From: Phlebotomus papatasi
Lineage: Eukaryota; Arthropoda; Insecta; Diptera; Psychodidae
Length of the DNA: 64,000 nucleotides
Direction: 5' to 3'
NCBI RefSeq assembly: GCF_024763615.1
Contig: NC_077222.1
Coordinates: forward strand, 63,798,001-63,862,000
Of this stretch, positions 24,381-35,253 are shown one piece after another. The notes beneath the pieces are model-generated. The model had not been told where the DNA came from, did not search any database, and saw only the letters and a list, made by a program, of their open reading frames with translations. Position 1 is the stretch's first letter. Each line of letters begins with the position of its first letter. Made by a program: the position numbers and the translations under genes.

Positions 24381-26357
24381 TTACTTAGAGACATAAATTT
24401 GTGTTTAATTTTTGTTTATTTGTGGGTGTTATGTTTTTTTTCTATTTTTATTTAAGTTAACAATGTAGTATTATAAATATAAAAGTTCAATTTTCGCAGA
24501 AGCATCGTATTACTTAAAAGAGCTTTTGCATATACATTATTTTCATAGAAAAGGTCGCATAAGCTTTGGTCTGAGACATGTAGAAGTTACTGCTTGAAAA
24601 ATATACAGTGGCTTCCGAAGGTTCACTTGCCAAAATCTCTTGTGGGATCTTCAGGAAAATTACAACATCAATTTCTATCCCATATATTTCAAATACCCTT
24701 ATTATACTCACTGACATTTTTGGCCATTTTCAGTGAGAAAAGGGCATTTGGAATGGCCAGAGAAAAATTTACTACCAGATTAGATATCAACACATAAGAA
24801 AATACAAAAGACCCAAAGCTAAAATATGAATGATATATAAAGAATAGCCGAGTGAGAAATCATTTTTCATTGGATCGAAGCTTTTGTCTAATTCCAATTC
24901 AATTAATACGATTTCCACACAATTCGCCATTTACTATTGTTTAATTGATATTTTTTCTGCTTAGTTTTAGCAGGAAATTCTCCGGTGGCAAAACATCAAA
25001 TGCAGAGAAGGAAAAACGGAAAATGTCAACTCGTAAATTACTTTCACCATCAGTTTGGTTGTTTGTATTTGTTTGAGATTACAGTGAGAGGAAAAGTGAT
25101 AAATTGACACCACTATACCCATAGGGAAGAGCACAAAAAACCAGTTGAGACAATAAAGATATATCATAAAAATTACACATATAAAATAATAATAAAATCT
25201 CAATACCATCTCGTTATTTCCTTCTAACCCATAAATAAATAAATAATCTTTTTAACAACCAAAACATTCCGGAGTATTTCCACCCGAAAAACCCAAACCG
25301 CCGATCGTGTATCGAGTAATTCAAAGGAGCTGATTCTGTGTTTGGTCTACCGAGGAGTCACATTGGGTGTAAGACATGGTGAGGAGGAAGTTTTGTATTA
25401 AATTCAATTCAGCAACGTGACCAGGTGGTCGATTTCCTCCAGCTACCATCGTTCACCACCCAGAGCAAACAAACTGCGCTATATGCTTCTGCAATCGACT
25501 ACACGGTATACAATATCGCATTAACCTCCACCTCAGCTGTCATAAGACTTCTTTTGGAAAATTGTATGTGTCAAGAGAAAATAATAGTAACTACTTTTTA
25601 CTCCTACACATATACACAAAACTCGCTTCAACATTTACACTTCAATTTTGTATATTTCAAGTCAAAATTGTCATATAATCAACTACAATATTGCGCAAAA
25701 AGAAAAAAAACGATCAAAAATACAAATTGCAGTGCATTATAACAAATAGATTTTTTTTTACATCTCTTTTAAACTCATAATCGGTATAGAATTTAATTCA
25801 CACGAAATAAAATTCTCAATAGCAATAATAGTTTATCACATGATTTACTGATGCAAAAATCTGAAGATATACCTTGTACAAGTATTACACGAATTTCAAT
25901 CTCAAGCTTATCTGGCAATCACCAGCAAGACCTCGAAGAAACAGGCATAAACACACGAAAGAGCTATAAAATATGCATTTTGCAATCTTCATAAAATTTG
26001 CTCATTCTTCAAATCGACATTGAACTCATTTCGAACAGTGGTTTATGGGCAAATTTACAGAACGGATTTTTCATTGAGAAGTGCTAAGTTAACATTTTTC
26101 TCCAATCCATTCTTTCAATAACAACAAAATAAGGGTTACTTTTTCAGTTTTCCGATATTAAATTTTTTTATGAGTATTTTCACCACTTTTACAACAAAAA
26201 TTGTTATTGTTTTAATTGTTGAACTTTGCAACGTACGGCAACGTATTACCAATAATACTGCAATTGATACTATCATAAAGTTTCAGTATAATTAAGAGAT
26301 TTTTAAGGCGCGGTATAGTTTCGCTTAGAAAAAGAAAAGATACTTTACTATTTAACC
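24381..26357. other. No convincing gene
   Basis: A 105-codon ORF at 25425-25742 runs from a GC-richer block into AT-rich low-complexity sequence. It has no domain and looks fortuitous. No repeat family copies were recognised. Confidence 0.3.
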
Positions 26358-26361
26358 TTAA

Positions 26362-26595
26362 CACTAAACCTACCGATCGTTTTTGGTCGTTTTTTGGTCA
26401 AATGACACACTGCAGTAGGATAAGATACTCAGTAAATTTGTCTTGGAAAAAGGCAAGAAATTAAAACTTAAATACTGAAAAATATATTAGATGCTTATTT
26501 TAAAAAAATCATAAAGTTTTATAGTGACTTTGTACCATTTAAATATGTGTTAATTTTAAACCGGTCAATTTGACCGGGTCTTGGCAGGTTTAGTC
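26362..26595 (+). mobile_element. piggyBac-like MITE, TTAA duplication, copy 1
   Basis: A 234-bp element flanked by TTAA at 26358-26361 and 26596-26599. It begins CACTAAACCTACCGATCG and ends GGCAGGTTTAGTC, an imperfect inverted repeat. The tetranucleotide TTAA target is the hallmark of the piggyBac superfamily. The same family, same length and opposite orientation is found at 34974-35207. There is no coding capacity. Confidence 0.8.
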
Positions 26596-26696
26596 TTAAA
26601 AAGGTTCGATTAGAAACTATTCATACGTACACTACTGAAGTTACGAATGATAGGATAATATTTTAATAATAGGTTTCTTTTTCTATTTTAATTATA

Positions 26697-26760
26697 GGAC
26701 AAGATGAAGTAATTTGGAAACATGTCTAATTTGGAACTTTGAGATTTCCTAACAGTTATA
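26697..26760 (+). mobile_element. Left-end fragment of the 431-647 MITE family
   Basis: GGACAAGATGAAGTAATTTG followed by GAA and, further on, GGAACTTTGAGATTTCC follows the same order as the left part of 431-647. No right end was found. Confidence 0.5.
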
Positions 26761-27582
26761 AATGGCGAAAGGAAAGGCTCTTATGGAGCTTCGATTGGTC
26801 CATTAATCTCTTATAAGCGTATCAAAGTACGACAGTGACTTTGTTTCAGAAATAAATTAAAATCAATTAAATAATAAATACACAAGGAGACTTACATCGT
26901 ATAATTTATAAAAAATAAAGAGAACGTCCCTAATTGGACTACAACTTATTAACTTAGACTCATACATCCGTTTTAAAACTTTATAAGAAATCAAAAATTA
27001 TTGTGTCTCTTACACATCACATCTTCAGGGTTTTAAACTTAATTTATTACGTGTTATACTACTTATAAGTATATTATAATTTCCTCAATAAAGATTTTAA
27101 GTTCTAATCCCACCTATAAAATTTGTAATATTTAAGAATAGGGGTTTAATATTTTCATGAAGTTTCTCTTAACTTATAAAAAATATATTTTTATAAGACA
27201 AACTTTGTCTTAATAACAAATCACACTTTGAGACTCAATTAGGAAAAAAAAATCTTTTTTATAAATTTTAGTTATTTTAGAAAACAGAGATAAGAAAACT
27301 TAGACCACACTTAGAATTCTTTTGTGATAATGTGGATTATGTTGTTATTTTTGTATTCATTTTTGCATATAATTAATATTATATTAGAAGACGCTATCAG
27401 TTGATTGTTTTTGCTTTTTCTTTTATACGGTATAAATAAAAAGATGAGGTACCTTTGCATTTGCATACACAAATACCGCCTTTAAATGGACGATCGAATA
27501 ATACAACGTACGAGACATTGATAGCATATCTCTCGTGACAATATTAAAAAATTAAATTTAAAAAGTTGATTTTGGGAAAAGC
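26761..27582. other. No gene seen
   Basis: AT-rich, with no recognisable repeat ends or coding sequence. Confidence 0.4.
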
Positions 27583-27773
27583 AAATAAAAGTGTCCAATA
27601 AAAATATTGCTCAATAAAATTAGTATTATGTCCAGCGTACAATAATTTTTATTTGTAAACATGTTTTTAAAATTTTCTATAAGAGTGAGCGAGATGACTA
27701 GATTGAGATCTCACTCACTCTCATTGAAATGTCAAAAACATGTTTACAAAGCAAAAGTTATTGTGCTCTCAAC
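27583..27773. repeat. GCACAATAAC palindrome, copy H, with copied flank
   Basis: The palindrome runs 27631-27773 (CCAGCGTACAATAATTTTT to AAAAGTTATTGTGC). The 50 bp before it (GCAAATAAAAGTGTCCAATA, then ATTGCTCAATAAAATTAG) match 16400-16465 in reverse, showing that palindrome and flank were duplicated together. Confidence 0.7.
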
Positions 27774-28010
27774 ATTATTTTTAATATAAACAATTTGACA
27801 TCTGTCCATAATTAAGATTGCAGCAGTAGACTTTAGTTATCAGAAAAAATTGAAAATTTTTAATTTAAATCTTCAGGGCTATTCAATAAGCCAAAGCCTA
27901 ATTCCAAGTACGAGAAAACAATTTATACAAGTTTTTACAATTAACTTCATACTGCATTAGATGAAATTATTTGATAACAAGAAACCTTAACTACCAGATA
28001 TAAATATATT
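27774..28010. other. No gene seen
   Basis: AT-rich spacer between palindrome copy H and the nested transposon block. Confidence 0.4.
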
Positions 28011-28542
28011 TAGGGTAGAGTCAGTACTTTTTCGCCAGTAAGCACTTTTTCGCCACCTTCAAATAAAATCACTTTTTCAGGGAATTATGAGCTCATGGAA
28101 CTACGAAATGACAATTACTTCGTAACCTCTAGTCCAACGGATCAGAAAACCATAACTGGTGCTCCACCGACTAGATTATTTGCAAGTTAATTGAAGAAAT
28201 TGTCGACAATGTGAACAGTCACCAAAAAAAGGGACAGATAATCCTAACCGGCTTATGTAGGTGAGATTCTTAACGTGAGCTAACTCGGAGTGCATGCAAA
28301 TTCGATTTGGAGCTGAAGTAGGGAGACGCCATTCAGTTATCTTGAATCAAATTCGTGAAATTATACAAATTTTGTATTTAAACCAAAATATCAAGGATTT
28401 GGATGAACCGACAGAAAAGTGTTATATAGGTGAAATGTAGACCAGAATGTTCTCTATAATTTTGCCGTAGAACTTGAACTCATCGATTACTCAGAAGCCA
28501 AGATAAGCGAGATTTTTGTTTCTTAACTCGTTTTTTCATCCA

Positions 28543-29760
28543 GAGTGCCCCAAGTAGTCATTTGTTGAACTTCAACTATATCAAAGAATTGTTGTATTTT
28601 GCGGGACTTTCCATTTAAACCCCTATTTTAAGTGTCTTGGTGGAGTAAAGGCAGTCAAATTGGCATCTGAGTGATTTCAAATCGTTATTATTGGAAAAAT
28701 CAATTTTTTCACACTTAAACGGCAAAATCGGAGTGATAGCGTAGTCTGACCGGAAAATGATGTATGGACGAAATGTAGAGACAAATGTCCTCTACAATTA
28801 TGTCGAGGTAATCATCAAAATCGGTTCAGCGACAGTCGAGATAATTGAGGTTATGTGATATTGAAATTGGTTTTTCGACTGTGGCGCCCCTGGTGTTGGT
28901 GCCACGAAGTTCAAATATTCTAGAAAGTTGTAGCATTTGGTAAGATCTTTCGTTTAAGCCCTCATTCATCAAAATCGGTCACATAGAACCGGAGATATGA
29001 TTTTTTGAATTTCGTGAACTTTGACCCCTTATATCTCCGGTTCTATTGAAACCACAGCGCACATACGCACCATATTAGAAACGTCCTAGACTGGACTACA
29101 ACATACTAAAATTTCATTAAATTGCACAATGCCGTTTTTGAGAAAAGTGACTTTGAATTTCGATGAATTTTGACGCTATCGCAGCGCCACCTGTGGTGAC
29201 TTTTTGAACTTCCATCTGAAAGTGCTCATCGAGACGAAACTAAAAAGGTAAAATTTAGGTCGCTATGTTAGTTAGAACCGGAGATAGAGGCCGGTCAATG
29301 TTGGAACTTTGACCCCTTATAGCTCGGGTCAGGGGTTATGGATCGACTTAAGGTTTTTTTTGTTTGATAGGTATAATCAACGGCTACAACATACTAAAAT
29401 TTTAGCCCGATGCACAATGGAATTTTTGAGTTATTTAACTTATAAGATTTAAAAATTTTCTTTTTAATAATAGCGCCCCTAGCGGTGGTTTTATGAACTT
29501 GCGATGTTAGAAGGGGAAGTGGCATTTCAAGAGAGCTTTCCAAAAAGCCCTCATTTTTTAAATTCTGACGATTAGAACCGGAGTTATGGCCATTTTAAGA
29601 AATTTTTTTTGGACCCTTATAGCTCGGGTCAGGGGGGCCGGGGGACCTTAAGTTTGGTATTGATGGAAAGCTCCAAGGCCCAGCTATAACATACTAAAAT
29701 TTGAGCCCGCTCGATGCCATAGGGGCGGAGCTATTGAGAAAACAAAAAAAAGGGGGTCTT
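28543..29760 (+). repeat. Degenerate tandem units of about 300 bp
   Basis: A GCGCC(C/A)C motif recurs at 28543 (as GTGCCCC), 28883, 29184 and 29473. Each is followed by GAACTT, a GGAGATA or AGCTCGGGTC block after TTTGACCCCTTATA, and ACATACTAAAATTT. Spacings are roughly 340, 300 and 290 bases. G+C rises toward the last unit, which ends in a G-rich run near 29775-29800. No ORF persists through the units. Confidence 0.65.
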
Positions 29761-30351
29761 CAAAATGGCGGAAGGAGGGGTGGGGGGTGGGGGGTCAATG
29801 CACCAAGTTGCAATTTTCACCCGATATATAACCTTTGCCGAAAACCGCAAGTCGATATCTTTTTTAGTTTAGGAGCTATTAAGCTCCAAAGAGCGGCCGG
29901 CCGGGAACGTAAAATAGCCACATATACAGTGAGTGTCAATAGTTTGTTGCCTAATGGATGTTTGAGAAATCAAGTGAAAAAAATGATAGAAAAAAATACT
30001 TTTCCAAATTTTTCTTTTTGCAGATGAGTTCCTTGTAATCCGTAGATATTATTTATAATTTTCAAAAAAAATAATTAATTTTATTTCATATCAAAAATAA
30101 TTGTTTTCCAAAAGTTGGTCATTTTTGAAAAATCAAAAGTTTGTTGCCTCATTAAAAAAAACTAATTCAAAATGGTGAAAACGTGCAACCAACTTTATGT
30201 AAACCGGTTACATTTTGAGCTTATGTCATTTGATAGGCAAATGGTGGATTTGTACATTTTTAAGGCTGTCAATGTTAAATATATAGGTGTAAGAGTGATG
30301 ATAAATAACAAGAAATAATCAGTTTTTTGATAATTCATAATTTAGGTTATA

Positions 30352-30714
30352 ATGGCAAATTACAAAAAGTTGAAAGGTGGGATATTGTCCAGAGATACTG
30401 CTGGAAGGAATCGGCGTCGCTTAATTGCCAAATTTTATGGAAATTCATGAAAAGTTATACATAAAATGGTCAAATATTATAGTTATGAGGCACGAGTACA
30501 TCTGAAAAACGCTACTGGTAGACCCAGGGTTTCGACCCAGAAAGTCGATAACCGCATTCTAGGTATCTCTGATAGTAACCCCATGATGTTTGCTTCAAAA
30601 ATTCAGAGTCGGCTGGTTACAGAAGGCATACAGGCTTCAAATGCTTCGAAAATCAAACTCAAAATGAAAGAAAATATAAGAATAGGTACTTGGCTCGCAA
30701 GATTCCATTGGTAA
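30352..30714 (+). pseudogene. Tc1-type transposase N-terminal fragment, left arm
   Basis: Reading from ATG 30352 gives MANYKKLKGGILSRDTAGRN..., a first helix-turn-helix-like region. Codon 33 is TGA, then the frame continues through MVKYYSYEARVHLKN to GRPRV, the GRPR hinge motif typical between the two DNA-binding subdomains of Tc1/mariner transposases. After that comes the second region (DSNPMMFASKIQSRL). A frameshift near 30660-30680 breaks the frame; in another frame YLARKIPLVSKTKLRKRL follows, as expected for the family. No catalytic domain is present. It is non-functional as it stands. Confidence 0.8.
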
Positions 30715-30773
30715 GCAAAACCAAACTGCGTAAGAGGTTGTATTTTTACGTTTTTAGCATGCTCCAAGTGAAT

Positions 30774-31154
30774 TTACAACCTTTTAACCAGATTGGTTTT
30801 GTTTACCAATGGAAACCTGCAAACCAAGTAATTATTCTTACCATTTTCATTAAATGCGGTTGGTTTTAGAGCCTGTATACCTTCTGTAACCAGCCGACTC
30901 TGAATTTTTGAAGCAAACATCATGGGGTTACTATCAGAGATACCTAGAATGCGGTTATCGACTTTCTGAGTCGAAACCCTGGGTCTACCAGTAGCGTTTT
31001 TCAGATGTACTCGTGCCTCATAACTATAATATTTGACCATTTTATGTATAACTTTTCATGAATTTCCATAAAATTTGGCAATTAAGCGACGCCGATTCCT
31101 TCCAGCAGTATCTCTGGACAATATCCCACCTTTCAACTTTTTGTAATTTGCCAT
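30774..31154 (-). pseudogene. Tc1-type transposase N-terminal fragment, right arm
   Basis: Mirror copy of the left-arm gene, starting at 31154 and carrying the same in-frame TGA at codon 33. From residue 39 on it is open through GRPRV and SKIQSRLVTEG to YLVCRFPLVNKTNLVKRL, without the frameshift of the left arm. Protein identity to the left arm is essentially complete up to LVTEGIQ and clearly lower beyond. The catalytic half is missing. Confidence 0.8.
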
Positions 31155-32132
31155 TATAACCTAAATTATGAATTATCAAAAAACTGATTATTTCTTGTTA
31201 TTTATCATCACTCTTACACCTATATATTTAACATTGACAGCCTTAAAAATGTACAAATCCACCATTTGCCTATCAAATGACATAAGCTCAAAATGTAACC
31301 GGTTTACATAAAGTTGGTTGCACGTTTTCACCATTTTGAATTAGTTTTTTCAATGAGGCAACAAACTTTTGATTTTTCAAAAATGACCAACTTTTGGAAA
31401 ACAATTATTTTTGATATGAAATAAAATTAATTATTTTTTTTGAAAATTATAAATAATATCTACGGATTACAAGGAACTCATCTGCAAAAAGAAAAATTTG
31501 GAAAAGTATTTTTTTCTATCATTTTTTTCACTTGATTTCTCAAACATCCATTAGGCAACAAACTATTGACACTCACTGTATATTCGTGATCAGGAAGTGG
31601 CGAAACGCATTTTGGCCAAGTTTGAGGTCGATCGGACGACATGAAATTTTGTTAGGATTATAGTAGGTGAGATTGTTAAGAATCTCACCTAATATGGAGT
31701 TCTTAATAAACTTGTCAACGCTCAGAGAAATTGTCTTGCATTATTTTATGTTTTTTCAGTACAGTATTCGATATTTTTTCACTGAAAGTCAATCCGTTAT
31801 TAACTAAGCTTTGCTCTAATATCATTTTTAATAATGTTTTCCAAAAAAATAAAGAAATACGGATGTGGTGAAATAGGGCTTACTTTTTTCGGTTGTGTAA
31901 GTACTTTTCGCTACTGATTTTTCCAAGCATTTTACAAGTGGCGCACCTCGCGGAATTTAGTTGAAACAGACGTAATTTACAATTGATTTTTGTCGCAAAT
32001 AAAAAATGTGCAAAAATCATTCGAAATACTTTAATAATTGTCTAATATCGGTGTTAAATAAGAAAAGTACTGTGCCGTGTACATTTGAGGGTTTTCGAAA
32101 GCTGCTGTTTCATAAAAATCAATTGAAAACAA

Positions 32133-32195
32133 GTGGCGAAAAAGTGCTTACACAGTGGCGAAAAAGTGTTTACAAGGTGGCGAAAAGTATTGAAA
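32133..32195 (+). repeat. Iterated GTGGCGAAAAAGTG(C/T)TTAC motif
   Basis: Three consecutive copies begin at 32133, 32155 and 32177, spaced 22 bp. The same motif forms the right terminal repeat (GTGGAGAAAAGTACTTAC near 32357) and, inverted, occurs twice at the left end (28025-28062). This suggests clustered transposase-binding sites. Confidence 0.75.
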
Positions 32196-32437
32196 CATGG
32201 ATTGTTGCAGGTAATGCACTTTTTCAACCAGATACTCAAAAGTTCCCGGAAAGTCTCCTGGTTCAATAGATAGACAATGCTTCAAAGCACTTGTACACAA
32301 AATTTCATTTTATTTCGACAAAAAGTGTAGGAATTATAAGGGTGTCAAACCTTAAGGTGGAGAAAAGTACTTACTCTACCCTATAATAAAAAAATCAGTA
32401 ACGTCTGCAATAAAAATAATGAAAACTACATGTCATA

Positions 32438-32862
32438 GGGTAAGTGTGCCAAATTTCGGCATAGTTGCATGCAAGCGTCAAAGTCTCGATTTTGAAATGT
32501 AATATTTTAAATACAAATTAATTTTTTTATTCTTTCTTTTGTAAGAGTGTTGCTTGGAACCTTGTAAAGAGTTTACCGTCTTTATTTACTCTAAAATCAT
32601 TCTTAATACATTTTAAAATGAATAAAAATGTAGACATAGCTTTGTGCCCTATTTCGGCCACCTTCATTCTCATAGTTCCTTGCCCTTCGGGAATTCTTCC
32701 ACTATCTTTTTCACGTCATCTAGTTTGTCGAAGCTACATTTTTTGTTATTCTTTTGCATTGTATAATCTCTAGAATACGTAAAATCTAAAAGTTCATGGA
32801 AATTCCAGGAACAAAAAAGGTGGCCGAAATTGCAAGCTGGCCGGAATTTGACACACTTACCT
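32438..32862 (+). mobile_element. TA-flanked element, GGGTAAGTGTGCCAAATTTCGGC family, copy 1
   Basis: TA at 32436-32437 and 32863-32864. The ends GGGTAAGTGTGCCAAATTTC and GGAATTTGACACACTTACC are inverted. An internal TTTCGGCCACC/GGTGGCCGAAAT pair is also inverted. It has 425 bp and no ORF of note. A copy of 429 bp lies at 42307-42735 in the same orientation. Confidence 0.85.
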
Positions 32863-32864
32863 TA

Positions 32865-34591
32865 CTTTTATTTTCAATTTAAAGAAACTGAATGATAGGT
32901 AATTTATAGTTTGATAGGTAATAAATAATCGAATATAGAATTCCCATGAAATTTATATAAACCTGTCACTGCAATGCTTACAATTGAGATTCCGAATTAA
33001 GAACTTGTAGAGAGATTTCTGAGCCTTAAGACCTGCTGATGTATTGTATCTCAATGTACATATTTTGAAGGTAGCCCCCCTGATATGATGTCAGTTTAAT
33101 ATTCCAAGTATATAGGAGAGAAAGAAGACTGACGAGAACTTTTTGCACCCAACAGACGATTCTTTAACAGTGTGCTGAAGCAAGCAAAAAGAACACCAGA
33201 GATGTATTAAGGAGCTTTCAAAAAAAATGAAACAATTGAGATCCCACGTAGTTCTCAGAAGAAGGTAAAGCAGAAAAAAAAACAATCATCTGAGGAATTC
33301 AATGAATAGAGAAAAAGAGAAAAAAATCGTGCATGAATCTGAAATATCATCTTAGCAACTATATTGTTTGACAACCAAATGAATGGCGGGTTGCGTGAAT
33401 TGTTTTCATGTCTCCTCCTCTGTCTTCCCAGACCCCACTTTATCATTCTGTGCACCCTTCTCTCTAATGGAGGCAAAAAAGCGCTTATGCTTTACATATT
33501 CAAATAATCGCATTTAAGATACTCTGTTTGGTGTTATGATACTCTACCAAGCACACCGACGCCTTTGTACGCTGTTTATGATGGAAAATTTAATTTAGCA
33601 GGTATCTCTATCAAAAGTTTGCTGTTGAAATACACTCATAGAACACAACCAAGCAATTCACTCATTAAAAACTCAGCTCGGTTATCATAATAGAGATGTC
33701 AGATTGCGGCTGGTAGTACTACAAAATCACTGATAAAGACTCAAGTGGTTTTGCTACGAGAGAAGATATTGAACGCTATTATCACTGATAAATAGTCTTG
33801 AATGCAGACTATAGATTGGAATTAGAAGTGCAATTTGCTATTTATTGAGCAAACTTTCAGCAATGAATTGCAGTATTAAAACTGAACTGAAAATGTAATA
33901 ATATCAATAATGGGATCTGAAGAACTTTGAAAACTTGCTATTCGCTACCTCCAGCGTAGTACAAAAGTTTTATTTTCAACGCACATGGAGGACAGAAAAA
34001 AATATAAAAGGGTGGCAAAGTTAATATCTATTCGCGGAATGCTTGATTTTGTGTCTTTCCTCTAAAAAATTGGTTTGCATTAATTGTTTGGATGAATAAA
34101 ATTCAAGCAGAATCTTATTAAAAACAAAACGCGATTTTTAGTTTTTTACGCTTTAGGTTAACACGGTACCGGGCTCCATTTCATAAGGACTAAACGATCT
34201 TATAAATGAAAGACAAATTTGCCTAATGTGTAGAAATATATTTTATGCAGAGCTATTTAATATTTGATCTTTCGAAATCCTAAAAAGAATTATTCAAGGT
34301 CATTGATGCACTCGGACGAAATGCTCAAATGAACAATGTACAAAGCATAATGAAAAAATAATGAAATCGTATGAAATGTTTTCGAAATATTCAAAAAATA
34401 TGTTTTCTTTTTGGTTACGAAAAAGATGATGAAAGGACGAAGGTCATAAAAGTGATTCCCGAAAGCGATTATTAATAATACTCGAAAACTTCTATTCTGT
34501 ATCCCTAACCGTTTAGTCTTTAGATCTCATGAAAATATGTCTGACGGATTTTAAGTATTGCTCGGAAAACTAAGAGTGCTAGGACGAGAGG
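32865..34591. other. No gene seen
   Basis: Non-coding, AT-rich. Short ORFs overlap on both strands around 33100-33480 without any recognisable domain. Confidence 0.35.
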
Positions 34592-34848
34592 GGTAAAGGT
34601 TGTGAGACCACTTCCAATGTGTTGGGACAAACATTTTGGCCTATATTCTTAAAGAACTGGATGTATTACAATGATGGCATGCGATGACTTCGGATGGTCG
34701 TAGTGGTCGTAGTTAAAGAAGATTTGACGAACTAGATCTTATCATTTAAGTTTTAGACGCCCCTGCGAGTAAACTTTTTCGTTGTTAATTCAGTTTCGTT
34801 TACGCAATTAACAAGGCTTAGTAAACCATACGACTTTTGCCCTAACCA
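34592..34848 (+). repeat. Tandem duplication, left unit (no insertions)
   Basis: About 257 bp, matching the next unit in order: GACCACTTCCAATGTG, AACATTTTGGCCTAT, GATGGCATGCGATGA, GGTCGTAGTTAAAGAAG, GACGAACTAGATCTT, GTTTTAGACG, CCATACGACTTT. It preserves the uninserted versions of both sites disrupted in the right unit. The origin of the unit itself is unknown. Confidence 0.75.
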
Positions 34849-34973
34849 GATGATTAAAGGTCGGGAGGCCACTTCAGATGTAATTGGAGAAACATTTTGG
34901 CCTATGTTCTTAAGGAACTGGATGCATTACAAGGATGGCATGCGATGATTTCAGTTCAGACGGTCGTAGTTAA

Positions 34974-35207
34974 CACTAAACCTATCAAGACCCGACCAAA
35001 TGTACCGGTTTAAAATTAACACATATTTAAATGATACAATGTCACTATCAAACTTTATGAATTTCTTAAAATATGCATGTAATATTATTTCAGTGTTTTA
35101 ATATTAATTTTTTTGCTCTTTTCCAAGACAAATTTGTTAAGTATCCTACCCTACCGCGACTTGTTATTTGACCGAAAAACGACCAAAAACGGTCAGTAGA
35201 TTTAATG
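34974..35207 (-). mobile_element. piggyBac-like MITE, copy 2
   Basis: A 234-bp element with TTAA at 34970-34973 and 35208-35211. Read on the minus strand it begins CATTAAATCTACTGACC and follows copy 1 (26362-26595) base for base in order (TTTTTGGTCGTTTTT, GGTCAAAT, AAATTTGTC). The left tandem unit shows the single TTAA of the empty site at 34713-34716. Confidence 0.85.
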
Positions 35208-35253
35208 TTAAAGAAGATTTGACGAACTAGATCTTCTCTTCTAAGCTTTAGAC

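Larger units (their letters stand above)
29927..31578. mobile_element. Inner Tc1-type foldback element (head-to-head transposon halves)
   Basis: TA at 29925-29926 and 31579-31580 flank CAGTGAGTG...CACTCACTG. The whole 1.65 kb is an inverted repeat: arms of roughly 800 bp (29927-30743 and 30775-31578) around a short centre. Each arm holds a terminal region plus the N-terminal part of a Tc1-type transposase gene, both pointing inward. Within each arm the motif AGTTTGTTGCCT occurs twice (29941 and 30139 on the left), about 200 bp apart, like the IR/DR arrangement of Minos or Sleeping Beauty. The catalytic DDE/D domain is absent from both halves. Confidence 0.85.
28260..31689. mobile_element. Middle element of the nest, GGTGAGATTCTTAA ends
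   Basis: TA at 28258-28259 and 31690-31691 flank exact 14-bp inverted ends GGTGAGATTCTTAA / TTAAGAATCTCACC. The right end also has a second, inverted copy directly inside it, forming a near-perfect palindrome at 31664-31691. Removing the inner Tc1-type insertion leaves about 1.78 kb. Its interior is non-coding and built of degenerate repeats of about 300 bp, an unusual content for a TA-target element. Confidence 0.65.
28013..32381. mobile_element. Outer TA-flanked element of a three-level nest
   Basis: TA at 28011-28012 and 32382-32383 flank inverted ends GGGTAGAGTCAGTACTTTTT and GAAAAGTACTTACTCTACCC. Without the inner insertion (28260-31689 plus one TA) the element would be about 0.94 kb. 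Its right half carries an 87-codon ORF (32006-32269) that I do not recognise, overlapping tandem copies of the terminal motif. The TA target and ends suggest a Tc1/mariner/pogo-type derivative. No transposase motif was identified for this layer. Confidence 0.75.

Noticed and set aside
29701..30027. 108-codon ORF with Gly-rich stretch
   Set aside because: It runs from G-rich tandem repeat DNA across the insertion border at 29927 into the Tc1-type end, so it cannot be an ancestral gene.
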